This document shows, one piece after another, positions 47,860 through 56,479 of a stretch of 64,000 bases of DNA. Source of the DNA: Candidatus Megaera endosymbiont of Mesostigma viride (GTDB lineage: Bacteria > Pseudomonadota > Alphaproteobacteria > Rickettsiales > Rickettsiaceae). A program made the position numbers and the translations under genes. Every line of letters begins with the position of its first letter. The stretch's first letter is position 1. The notes beneath the pieces were generated by a model. It was not told where the DNA came from. It searched no databases and was given only the letters and a program-made list of their open reading frames with translations. The stretch is from the NCBI GenBank assembly GCA_020410825.1, contig CP084576.1, forward strand, positions 682,001 through 746,000, in the 5' to 3' direction.

Positions 47860-50523
47860 TTATAAATCATAAACCAATCTATCTGTACCTTTTTTACTAT
47901 GCGGTATTTCCTTAAAACCTGCTTTTTTATAAGGTTCATGAAACATTGGATGTAATAAATCAGTAAATAAGGTTTTGATTTTGCTAGAATGCGCATACTC
48001 AATCACATATTCCAGCAATAAATTGGCATTAATATAAAATTCCGGTATTGCATCAAACATACATTCTAACGTTACTGTTTTACCCGTCGTTATTTTTCGA
48101 ACACGGGCAATACCCAAAATTTCATCAAAGTTGTTCTTTTTATTCTCAACTACAAAAACCATTTCCTTATCATAATCAATTTGACTTAGACGAGTGGAGA
48201 CCAAAGACGTTTCATATGGCAGGGACGATAGAAGTTGCGAATGATTTGCCAGTTTAATTTTATTTAGAGCACCATTTAACGCTGCAGCATCTTTAGATTT
48301 CACAGGCCGTAATATCAGATCCTCATAACCTGGTATTGCTATCTTTTTAACTAAATGATGTGGATAAGGCACTATTGCCAGCCGGTTATGATTGGTAACC
48401 CCAAGATTGACCTTAATACGGGCATCTAAAGCAATAACCCCTTGGTTATCTGCAAGCAAAGGATTGATGTCTAATTCTTTAACCATCGGCAGATCTATAA
48501 CTAGCTGCGATAAATTAACCAGACATTGCACAATAGCTTCTATATTTGCCGGCTTCTCATCGCGATAACCTTTGAGCAAATTATAAATTTGAGTACGCAT
48601 CACCAATTCAGTTGCTAATTCAGGTGTCAAAGGAGGCAGTGCAAGAGATTTGTCCTTTACCATTTCAACAGCTTTACCGCCCTTACCAAAAAGCATCACC
48701 GGACCAAACACACTATCTTCTGAAACACCTAATATTAACTCATGTGCCCCAGAACGCTCAATCATCTCTTGGAGGGCAAAGCCTTGAATGTTAGAATGAG
48801 GATGGGTCGTTTTATAACGCTGCAGCATGTTTTCTGCAGCCTGTAGCACCGCTTCTGAGGATTCTAAATTCAAGACCACTCCTCCTGAATCAGATTTATG
48901 GGTAATATCCGGCGAAAGAATTTTAAGTACCATTTTACCTTTCATTTTCTTTGCGGCTTTATAGGCCTCTTGTGGGTTCTCTACTTCAACAGTTTTTACA
49001 GTTGGTATATTGTAGGCACTTAATATGTTTTTTGCTTCAATTTCAGTTAACCATTCTTGTTGATTGTCAATTGCCTTTTGCAAAATATCGCAAGCAATTT
49101 TATGATGGAATCGTTGATGCTCTTCGTGAGAGACTAACGATTTTTTCCTATTATAGTAATATTCAACCATGCGCTTAAACCCTTCTATTGCACTTTCTGG
49201 AGTGGCATAAGATGGAATATCATTAACCGCAAATAATTGCCTTGCCGCAGCAGGAGCGCCCTCTCCAAGCCATGCCGCAATTAACACAGGTTTTGGGTTT
49301 CTATTGTTTGCCTGATAAGCATTTAATATCGCTTCAGCTGGTTGTAAGCTAGGTACAATTGCTACAGGACAATTCAGAACTAGAATGGCATCAACATTGC
49401 TATCTTCCATAATAATACGAAACGCATTTGCATAACGTTCTCCTGGAGCATCACCGATAATATCAACTGGATTACCGTGTGACCAAGTAGGCGGTAGAAC
49501 TTCATTTAAACGAGCTATTGTTTTATCCTCTAACTGAGCTAATTTACCTCCAAGTTCTATAAGTTTATCGGTAGCTAGAACCCCTATACCGCCACCGTTA
49601 GTTAGAATACATAAACGATCGCCCCAAAGTCCTTGGGTACGCGCTAGTGTCTCCATACTATCAAATAATTCATTCATATCATACACACGCAAGAGACCAC
49701 AACGTTGAAAAACCGCATCGTAAACTGAGTCAGCTCCAGCGAGTGATCCGGTATGTGAAGCCGCAGCTTTTGCCCCCTCTTCACTACGACCGGTTTTTAA
49801 AACTATGACGGGTTTTACTAGTGCCGCTGCTCTTGCAGCCGCTATAAAACTGCGAGCATTCGTAATGGCTTCAATATATAAAATAATAGTTTTTGTTTCT
49901 GTATCTTTTGCTAAATATTCTATTGCTTCCCCAAAGTCAAAATCTAGCATATCCCCCATTGATACCACATGCGTAAAACCTATATGTTTGCTTTTTGCCC
50001 AATCAAGTACCGCTGTTACTACTGCACCGGATTGACTGACAAAACCTATATCGCCTACCTCTGGGGTTACGTGAGCAAAACTTCCGTTTAGGCCAATAGG
50101 AGGTATAAGAAGTCCTACACAATTTGGTCCAATTAGACGGATATTATAGTGCTTTGCTATTTCAATTAACTCTTTTTTACGCCTTAACCCCTCTTCTCCT
50201 TCGCTAGAACCAAAACCGGCAGAAATAATCACTGCAGCTCTCGTCCCTCTTTCACCAAGTTGTGCCAGTACGGGTGGAATACCAGCAGCCGGAATACAAA
50301 AAATAGCTAGATCTGGAGTCATTGGGAGACTTTGAACATCTTTGTAACATAACACCCCTTCTATAGACGGGCTTTTTGGATTAACAGGCATAATGCATCC
50401 ACAAAAACCACTTTGTAATAAATTCTTGATAACCACAGAACCTATAGAATTAGGCCTACTACTTGCTCCTATAAGTGCTACGGAATTTGGCTTCAATAGA
50501 GGTTTTAGGGTTTCTATGCTCAT
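47860..50523 (-). CDS. ADP-forming acyl-CoA synthetase fused to GNAT acetyltransferase
   Basis: An 887-residue protein of the Pat/YfiQ layout. Residues about 1-135 are the CoA-binding domain (SVALIGASSRPNSIGSVV), 145-300 the succinyl-CoA ligase-like flavodoxin domain with the active-site His in KAAASHTGSLAG, 300-460 a further ligase domain, 485-700 an ATP-grasp domain with HKSDSGGVVLNL and the ELDINPLLA motif, and 725-887 a GNAT domain. In E. coli and Salmonella the corresponding protein acetylates lysines of acetyl-CoA synthetase; here the synthetase part keeps its His (HTGSLAG) and may be active. It is a single gene with no close partner on its strand and converges on the preceding operon. 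Confidence 0.9.
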   Translation of the reverse strand: MSIETLKPLLKPNSVALIGASSRPNSIGSVVIKNLLQSGFCGCIMPVNPKSPSIEGVLCYKDVQSLPMTPDLAIFCIPAAGIPPVLAQLGERGTRAAVIISAGFGSSEGEEGLRRKKELIEIAKHYNIRLIGPNCVGLLIPPIGLNGSFAHVTPEVGDIGFVSQSGAVVTAVLDWAKSKHIGFTHVVSMGDMLDFDFGEAIEYLAKDTETKTIILYIEAITNARSFIAAARAAALVKPVIVLKTGRSEEGAKAAASHTGSLAGADSVYDAVFQRCGLLRVYDMNELFDSMETLARTQGLWGDRLCILTNGGGIGVLATDKLIELGGKLAQLEDKTIARLNEVLPPTWSHGNPVDIIGDAPGERYANAFRIIMEDSNVDAILVLNCPVAIVPSLQPAEAILNAYQANNRNPKPVLIAAWLGEGAPAAARQLFAVNDIPSYATPESAIEGFKRMVEYYYNRKKSLVSHEEHQRFHHKIACDILQKAIDNQQEWLTEIEAKNILSAYNIPTVKTVEVENPQEAYKAAKKMKGKMVLKILSPDITHKSDSGGVVLNLESSEAVLQAAENMLQRYKTTHPHSNIQGFALQEMIERSGAHELILGVSEDSVFGPVMLFGKGGKAVEMVKDKSLALPPLTPELATELVMRTQIYNLLKGYRDEKPANIEAIVQCLVNLSQLVIDLPMVKELDINPLLADNQGVIALDARIKVNLGVTNHNRLAIVPYPHHLVKKIAIPGYEDLILRPVKSKDAAALNGALNKIKLANHSQLLSSLPYETSLVSTRLSQIDYDKEMVFVVENKKNNFDEILGIARVRKITTGKTVTLECMFDAIPEFYINANLLLEYVIEYAHSSKIKTLFTDLLHPMFHEPYKKAGFKEIPHSKKGTDRLVYDL

Positions 50524-50636
50524 AATTTTTACAAATTGTTAATTAATGTATTAATAATATGATACTTTATAAAAAATAATTAATTAAGCTTTTGTTGGCA
50601 TCTAAACTGCAAAATTATGTTGCCTGAGGTTTAAAC

Positions 50637-50664
50637 TTGACAAATCTAGATATTTTAATAGAAT
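50637..50664 (+). promoter_or_regulatory. Sigma-70-type promoter of tRNA-Ile
   Basis: A perfect TTGACA -35 box (50637-50642), a 16-base spacer and a TAGAAT -10 box (50659-50664) lie 18 bases before the tRNA, which fits a start of transcription just upstream of the mature 5' end. Confidence 0.75.
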
Positions 50665-50682
50665 TGGCTCACCCATTTACAT

Positions 50683-50759
50683 GGGCTTGTAGCTCAGCTG
50701 GTTAGAGCACACGCCTGATAAGCGTGAGGTCGGAAGTTCAAGTCTTCTCAAGCCCACCA
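50683..50759 (+). tRNA. tRNA-Ile, anticodon GAT
   Basis: A 77-base cloverleaf: acceptor GGGCTTG (50683-50689) pairs with CAAGCCC (50749-50755); D-arm AGCTCAGCTGGTTAGAGC; anticodon stem CACGC/GCGTG around loop CTGATAA with GAT at 50717-50719; T-arm GGTTCA-type AAGTTCAAGTCTT. The discriminator A and the CCA end are encoded. It reads AUC/AUU codons. It stands alone and not in an rRNA operon, as is common in Rickettsiales where rRNA genes are split. Confidence 0.97.
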
Positions 50760-50926
50760 TCGGTTTTTTCTGTCTTGACATAAAGGGTATTTTACGGTAT
50801 CCAGCCTAAAATTATAACAATATTAAAAATATATATCTATAAATGCTAATTAAACTATTAATATTAGCCATTTTGAGCTACAACAAATATCAAAAACCTT
50901 TAGAAATTATTAATCAAGGAATTAAT

Positions 50927-52969
50927 ATGCAAACTCCTCCAATAGCAAAGAAAATACCTTATAGCTTTAAAATACAAGGTACTGAAATCGAAGATGAATA
51001 CCATTGGTTAAGGGGAAAAGGTTGGCCAGAAAAAATTACGGATAAAGACATACTAGATTACCTAAAAGAAGAAAATGATTACTTTAGTCATTTTATGACT
51101 CCCTTAGCTAAGCAAAAAGATATGATTTTTGAAGAACTAAAAGGTAGAGTCAAACTTGCTGATCAATCTACTTACACTCAGAAAGATAATTATTATTACT
51201 ACTGGCGTACTGAAGAAGATAAGGATTATATTATCTACTGTAGAAAGCGTGACTCGGTGGAGAATCCGGAAGAGATTCTCCTTGATGTCAATAAATTAGC
51301 TGAAGGTAAAAAATTTACTACTATAGGTGCTTTTGCTATCAGCCCTGATCATAAACTTATGGCTTATTCAGTTGATTTTACCGGCGGTGAAAAATATACA
51401 ATAACAATATTTGACCTAGTAAATAAGAAATTTCTACCTGATCAAATTCCAAATACTATTGGAGATGTGGTCTGGCACGAAAATGGAGAAGGTTTTTTCT
51501 ATACTCCATTAGATGAAAATTGGCGTCATGATAAAGTTATGTTTCATAAGCTAGGCACAAACAGCAATGAAGATAAATTAATTTATCATGAGAAAGACGT
51601 TTTATACTCGGTTTCAGTAAATAAAAGCTCTAGCAAAAAATATATTATTATCCACACGGGCGGTCATGATAGTAGCGAATCCTATTATTTATCTATGGAG
51701 GATCAAAGCTTCACCCCTATTCTTATTCAAAAAAGAGCTGATAAAATTCTTTATTCAATAGACCATGGTGCTAACTATTTTTATATGTATAGTAATCAGG
51801 GGGCGAAGAATTTTCATATTCTAAAAACAGATAACATCAAACAAGGTTGGGAAGAATACATAAAGGAAGATCCTAACAAATATCTATCAGGTTTTGATTT
51901 AACAGAAAAATATATTTTACTAAATTACCGACATAACGGTCTTCCCTTGATTGTTGTCAAAGATTTAAAAAACGGAGAAGCAAAACTAGTACATTTTCCT
52001 GATGAATCATATACAGCTTCCGGTTATAGTACTAATTTTGAGCATAACGATTTACGTATCGACTACTCGGCGCCAAGTAGACCTAATACAGTTTATAAAT
52101 ATAATTTTGATAATGAGCAGCTTGATATTTTAAAAATTCAGGAAATTCCTAGTGGTTTTGATCCTGATGAGTATGTTACCAAAAGGATATCTGCTACTTC
52201 CGGAGAAGTAAAAGTTCCAATAACTTTACTTTATAAAAAATCTTTATTTAAAAAGGATGGCTCAAATCCTTTATATTTATATGGCTACGGCTCTTATGGC
52301 TATGGCTTGCCGCCAGCCTTTAAAAATTCAGCCATTTCTTTGGTAAATCGTGGGTTTGTTTATGCCATTGCTCACATTAGAGGCGGAGACGATCTAGGCC
52401 ACGACTGGTATGAAGCAGCCAAATTCCTTACTAAAAAAAGAACATTTGAAGATTTCATTGCCTCAGCTCAGAAATTGATCGAAGAAAAATATACTGCTAA
52501 GGGAAATATAGTAATAGTTGGCGGAAGCGCCGGCGGTATGCTGATAGGCAACGTTATTAATGAAAAACCGGAATTATTTAAGGCAGCAATTGCGCATGTT
52601 CCATTCGTGGATGTTCTAAATACTATGCTTGATGAAACTTTGCCTCTTACTCCTGGTGAATTCAAAGAATGGGGAAATCCAAAAGAAAAAGCTTATTTTG
52701 ATTATATAAAATCCTATTCGCCATATGATAATGTCAAAGCTCAAAACTACCCTCACTTGATGGTTACCGCAGGGCTTACCGACCCCCGGGTTGGTTACTG
52801 GGAGGCTGCAAAATGGGTAGCACGTCTTAGGCACAAAAAAACTGATAATAACGTGGTAATTTTTAAAACTAATATGGATTTTGGTCACAAAGGGGCTTCT
52901 TCGAGGTTCGATTACTTAAAAGAAGCGGCAGAAGATATCGTCTTTATTCTTAAAACATTTGGTAGATAA
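50927..52969 (+). CDS. ptrB: Oligopeptidase B (prolyl oligopeptidase family serine protease)
   Basis: A 680-residue cytoplasmic peptidase that cuts short peptides after basic residues. The N-terminal beta-propeller (about 70-400) gates the alpha/beta-hydrolase domain, which carries the catalytic Ser in VGGSAGGMLIG, the Asp in MVTAGLTDPRVGYWEAAKW and the His in FGHKGASSR. The segment EDEYHWLRG near the start and ISxDxGGxxRPxT-like order are normal for the family. The ATG at 50927 has AAGGA seven bases upstream and begins where homology begins; an ATG at 50843 would add 28 residues and lacks a site. Rickettsiae import host peptides, so it may supply amino acids. Confidence 0.94.
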   Translation: MQTPPIAKKIPYSFKIQGTEIEDEYHWLRGKGWPEKITDKDILDYLKEENDYFSHFMTPLAKQKDMIFEELKGRVKLADQSTYTQKDNYYYYWRTEEDKDYIIYCRKRDSVENPEEILLDVNKLAEGKKFTTIGAFAISPDHKLMAYSVDFTGGEKYTITIFDLVNKKFLPDQIPNTIGDVVWHENGEGFFYTPLDENWRHDKVMFHKLGTNSNEDKLIYHEKDVLYSVSVNKSSSKKYIIIHTGGHDSSESYYLSMEDQSFTPILIQKRADKILYSIDHGANYFYMYSNQGAKNFHILKTDNIKQGWEEYIKEDPNKYLSGFDLTEKYILLNYRHNGLPLIVVKDLKNGEAKLVHFPDESYTASGYSTNFEHNDLRIDYSAPSRPNTVYKYNFDNEQLDILKIQEIPSGFDPDEYVTKRISATSGEVKVPITLLYKKSLFKKDGSNPLYLYGYGSYGYGLPPAFKNSAISLVNRGFVYAIAHIRGGDDLGHDWYEAAKFLTKKRTFEDFIASAQKLIEEKYTAKGNIVIVGGSAGGMLIGNVINEKPELFKAAIAHVPFVDVLNTMLDETLPLTPGEFKEWGNPKEKAYFDYIKSYSPYDNVKAQNYPHLMVTAGLTDPRVGYWEAAKWVARLRHKKTDNNVVIFKTNMDFGHKGASSRFDYLKEAAEDIVFILKTFGR

Positions 52970-53364
52970 GATTTGTTATCAATTCCTAATAATTTGACAG
53001 ATTATCCCGTGGTGATCATCCTCTTAATAACCATTATTTCTAAAAAGTAAGATAATTCCAATAATCTACTTATAAAGCAAATGATATATTTTTTGTTATG
53101 GTTTCTTTGCATATACACATCCATTTTTCATGGATTCCCAAAAGTCAACGGTCATTAAATCTATGGTATTGCCCTGCATAGCTGATGATTAATATTAGAA
53201 ACCAGTGATATTTTCAGTTCCCTCTAACTGCATATTTATTTGCTATCTACTTTAATTGTAAACCACTATCCGTTGCACTTCAATCTTGAATCCGCCTGTA
53301 TTATTCTTTTTCATACACCCATTAGCTTGATTATTGCATTTCTACTTAAAACCTTATTAGAAAC
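52970..53364. other. Intergenic region with a tiny possible open frame
   Basis: About 395 bases between ptrB and the MrpE-like gene. On the minus strand an ATG-started 27-codon frame (53096-53179) reads DLMTVDFWESMKNGCVYAK near its end and looks protein-like, but it has no ribosome site and no neighbouring extension. It may be the last trace of a lost gene. No terminator with a T-run was found after ptrB. Confidence 0.35.
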
Positions 53365-53838
53365 TTACTTAATTATAATTTCTTCTATTTTCCTATCCAT
53401 AGTACCATCTTGTAAATCCCTCATAAACTTAATATCTAACGCATGAACTAAAAGTTTATTATCTTCTGTACTAAGAGTAACAGTACCGGGGGTAAGTGTT
53501 ATGGAATTAGCATATATAACCACACCTAGTTCCGTATTTTGCACAGAGATAATAGGCTCTAATAATGGATATATACTAATATTTCGCCTCCAGGCGATTT
53601 TAGATACAGAAATTGATGACTTAATTATCTCTGCAATTAACCAAAAGACATATTTTATTGATTTTAAGAGATCGATATTAGGCTTTTTAGGTAGCAAAGA
53701 TAACTGGTGCGCGAAATAATAAACTAGGACCGAAGTTAGAATTGCAAAAAAAATATATACAAGATCAGACTTTATACCAGTTAATCCAAGCCAGATAATC
53801 AGAAATACCAACAACGGCATTAATTTTCTAGTGTCCAC
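53365..53838 (-). CDS. MrpE/MnhE-like subunit of a multisubunit Na+/H+ antiporter
   Basis: A 157-residue membrane protein with about three helices in the first 75 residues and a cytoplasmic tail containing LTPGTVTLSTEDNKLLVHALD, the MrpE family signature. Mrp antiporters normally need six or seven subunits from one operon; here MrpE stands alone beside a drug exporter, so the other subunits must be elsewhere if they exist. The GTG start overlaps the end of the upstream exporter gene by 11 bases and has GAGGGGAG upstream; an ATG at 53820 is an alternative. Membrane potential or pH control is the family role. Confidence 0.87.
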   Translation of the reverse strand: MDTRKLMPLLVFLIIWLGLTGIKSDLVYIFFAILTSVLVYYFAHQLSLLPKKPNIDLLKSIKYVFWLIAEIIKSSISVSKIAWRRNISIYPLLEPIISVQNTELGVVIYANSITLTPGTVTLSTEDNKLLVHALDIKFMRDLQDGTMDRKIEEIIIK

Positions 53839-55387
53839 CTAAATCGCTCCCCTCATTATTAACTGTAGAAGTAAAAGGAAGAAGTAATGTACTTAAACAA
53901 AACATCAATGCTATGATAATAAATATGTTATTAATTGCAATAATAAAGGCTTGTTGATTTATTGTATTATCTAATAAGGCATAAGCTGCAAGCTTTGGGT
54001 TTTCTACCTTACCTTGTAACATTCCAGTAAAAAAGCCTAATTGTTCTTGGACAAGAGGTGAAGTAAATGCCATATTGTCTTTCATGCTTTGGGTAAAAAT
54101 TTTGGATTTTGAGATAATAAGACTATTAATAAATGCAAGTCCTATAGCGCCTCCTAGATTTCTTGTTAGATTATATAGCCCACTTGCGTTTTGAACTTTA
54201 TCTTTAGGCATAGTTCCAAGAGCAAGATCATTTATCGGCATGAAACAAAACATCAAGGCTATACCTCTAACCATTTGAGGTAAGAACAGCTCCCAGAATC
54301 GTGAGTCAGAAGTTAGAAAGCTATTTAAGTAGCAACCTAGTCCAAATGTCAAATATCCAATGGCCAGCATAATTCTTTTATCCAAACCGGAATCAAATAC
54401 CTTTGCCGCAAGAGGAGCAGAACACAACTGACATAGCCCTGTTATAATCATCGTTATACCTATTTGGAGAGTATTAAATCCAGCTACCGAAAATAGAAAT
54501 AAAGGTAAAAGGTATACAACGCCGTAAAGGCCTACACCGAGAATAAAAGAATATATACACCCAAAGGAAAAATTTCTGTTTTTAAAAGCCCCAAGATCAA
54601 CAATCGGACTTGAAAAAGTAAGCTCCCTGATAATTAGGCAAATAAAACCAAGCAATACTAATACAGATAGAATTAAAATATAAGTATCATCTAACCAATC
54701 TTTCTTATTTCCCTCTTCCAAAACATATTGTAAACAGCCCAAGGTCATAATCATTAAAGCTATACCTAAAAAATCAAAATTAGAAAGCAATTTAAGATTG
54801 GGCTTATCAAAATCTACATATATATACACAGTAGTACAGACAAATATTCCAGGAATTAAGTTAAGTAAAAACATAAAATGCCAGGATATATTTTCTGTTA
54901 TATATCCACCAAGCGTAGGGCCAAGAGTGGGAGCGAGAGTTACGACAAGACCTATAATCATACTAACTTTAGTACGCATCTCTTTTGGAAAAATAATAAA
55001 AACTGCGCCAAAAGCAGTAGGAATCAGAGCACCACCAAAAAATCCCTGCATGGCTCTAAAGACAATCATAGATTCAATATTCCAGGCAAGCGCGCACATG
55101 AGACTCATAACTGTAAAGCCAAGAGCAGCTATAAAATATAAAATTCTTGTCGACAATAACCTTGCCAAAAAGCCCGTCGCCGGAATAATTATGACTTCAG
55201 CTATCAAGTAAGAAGTTTGAATCCATGATAACTCGTCACCTGAAGCAGATAAGCCAGCTGCTATTACTGAAAGTGAACTTGCTACTATTTGGATATCTAA
55301 AATAGCCATAAACATACCAACTATCATCGCAAAAAATGCTATAACCTGTTTGGGATTTATTTTTACTTCAGCCGAAGAATTTTCCAT
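53828..55387 (-). CDS. DHA2-family (EmrB/QacA type) MFS drug exporter
   Basis: A 519-residue transporter with 14 predicted helices. Signatures of the DHA2 family are MFMAILDIQIVASSLSVIAAG in helix 1 (the LDxTIVNVALP place), the SWIQTSYLIAEVIIIPATG segment, FRAMQGFFGGALIPTA in helix 4 and the antiporter motif C region LVVTLAPTLGPTLGGYI in helix 5. EmrB usually works with the adaptor EmrA; no emrA is adjacent. The gene is directly followed by the MrpE-like gene with overlapping ends, so the two are co-translated. Substrate range cannot be told. Confidence 0.92.
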   Translation of the reverse strand: MENSSAEVKINPKQVIAFFAMIVGMFMAILDIQIVASSLSVIAAGLSASGDELSWIQTSYLIAEVIIIPATGFLARLLSTRILYFIAALGFTVMSLMCALAWNIESMIVFRAMQGFFGGALIPTAFGAVFIIFPKEMRTKVSMIIGLVVTLAPTLGPTLGGYITENISWHFMFLLNLIPGIFVCTTVYIYVDFDKPNLKLLSNFDFLGIALMIMTLGCLQYVLEEGNKKDWLDDTYILILSVLVLLGFICLIIRELTFSSPIVDLGAFKNRNFSFGCIYSFILGVGLYGVVYLLPLFLFSVAGFNTLQIGITMIITGLCQLCSAPLAAKVFDSGLDKRIMLAIGYLTFGLGCYLNSFLTSDSRFWELFLPQMVRGIALMFCFMPINDLALGTMPKDKVQNASGLYNLTRNLGGAIGLAFINSLIISKSKIFTQSMKDNMAFTSPLVQEQLGFFTGMLQGKVENPKLAAYALLDNTINQQAFIIAINNIFIIIALMFCLSTLLLPFTSTVNNEGSDLGGH

Positions 55388-55509
55388 ATAAGTTTTATTC
55401 TTATTTAGTATAGCTAAGCTAGTCTATTTAAATATTAAAAAATACTCTATTAATTAGCAAGAACCACTTGTATTATGCTCTTAAGTTAAACCTAAAACAG
55501 CACATTAAC

Positions 55510-55533
55510 AAAAACAATTTATTAATTGTTTTT
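55510..55533 (-). terminator. AT-rich hairpin terminator after sua5
   Basis: A perfect ten-pair stem AAAAACAATT-TATT-AATTGTTTTT (55510-55519 and 55524-55533) overlaps the sua5 stop codon on the minus strand and ends in a run of five T in that direction. The stem has only two G-C pairs, so strength is doubtful. Confidence 0.5.
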
Positions 55534-56473
55534 AGAGAGTAGCTCTAATAAGACGATCATTAATAGCAAGCCCTATAGATTCATTCGGAATCGGTGCAAT
55601 TGCAATTCTCTGGAGTGAATTTACCCTTGCATAGTCATCAAGTGTATGTAAATAGCTAAATAAATTGGCTGCTGCTATTGCTAGTTCGCCAGTAGGACTC
55701 AAATTTAAAGATCCTTTAGAATTTAATTTACTATCGCCGAAATTAAGCCCTATTTCTCCTTTTTCTAAAGATATTGCATTAATTCTTATGGGGGTTTTAG
55801 GGGCATAATGAGTATACATCATACCTGGAGCTTTTATAGCTGAAGATTTTGTAGCAATTTCCACCTGCCTATCAATTATTTGTTCTATTATTTGCGGAGT
55901 AATAAAACCAAAGCGCAAAATGGCTGGTATCGAGGTTGAAAGATCAATAATTGTCGATTCGAGTCCATATTTAGTATTGGTTTCTGAGTCAATAACAAAT
56001 ACGTTCTCACTTTTGAAACCAGCTTTTACGTGCCTATGTGAGGTTGGGCTTAAGTATCCTGACTTATTAGCGCTTGGAGCTGCAATTGGTACTCCGCTTT
56101 GGGTTATTAAATCACGAGCAACTCTATAAGCCGGTACTCTAATTGCAACAGTAGATAATCCGGCTGTTACGCATTCTGCCAGCCTACTGTTATTTCTTCT
56201 GGGTAATACCATAGTTAGGGGACCAGGCCATAATTTACTAAGCAAATAAGCTTCCTTATTAAAAATTGCCAACTCCTCTGCTTGCTCTAGGCTTGCAACA
56301 TGAACTATTAGCGGATTATTACTTGGCCGTCCCTTAGCCTGATATATTTTAAGGCAAGCCTCCTCGTTAAAAGCATTTGCTCCAAGTCCATACACTGTTT
56401 CGGTTGGAAAGGCCACTAATTCACCAGCTTGGATAAGTTTTACAGCTTCCGCAATTATTGCCAAATCCTTCAT
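55532..56473 (-). CDS. L-threonylcarbamoyladenylate synthase, Sua5 type
   Basis: Makes threonylcarbamoyl-AMP from threonine, bicarbonate and ATP for the t6A modification of ANN-decoding tRNAs. The 313 residues exceed the single-domain TsaC and include the extra C-terminal Sua5 domain (about 220-313). The YrdC core (about 10-195) has the ATP/threonine pocket marks FPTETVYGLGANA, KGRPSNNPLIVH, WPGPLTMVL and PSANKSGYLSPT. The KxR and SxN residues of the family are present. It is the last gene of a minus-strand unit after glyS, which ends six bases upstream. Confidence 0.95.
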   Translation of the reverse strand: MKDLAIIAEAVKLIQAGELVAFPTETVYGLGANAFNEEACLKIYQAKGRPSNNPLIVHVASLEQAEELAIFNKEAYLLSKLWPGPLTMVLPRRNNSRLAECVTAGLSTVAIRVPAYRVARDLITQSGVPIAAPSANKSGYLSPTSHRHVKAGFKSENVFVIDSETNTKYGLESTIIDLSTSIPAILRFGFITPQIIEQIIDRQVEIATKSSAIKAPGMMYTHYAPKTPIRINAISLEKGEIGLNFGDSKLNSKGSLNLSPTGELAIAAANLFSYLHTLDDYARVNSLQRIAIAPIPNESIGLAINDRLIRATL

Positions 56474-56479
56474 AAAACC

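Noticed and set aside
50683-50759. Genomic island attached to tRNA-Ile
   Set aside because: There is no integrase gene next to the tRNA, and no repeat of the tRNA 3' end was noticed downstream.
53096-53179. 27-residue open frame with an ATG on the minus strand
   Set aside because: Protein-like but without a ribosome site or an identifiable family; noted only within the intergenic entry.
54798-55211. Open frame of 137 codons on the plus strand
   Set aside because: It is antisense to the DHA2 exporter, which has clear family motifs; the plus-strand translation shows no family pattern.
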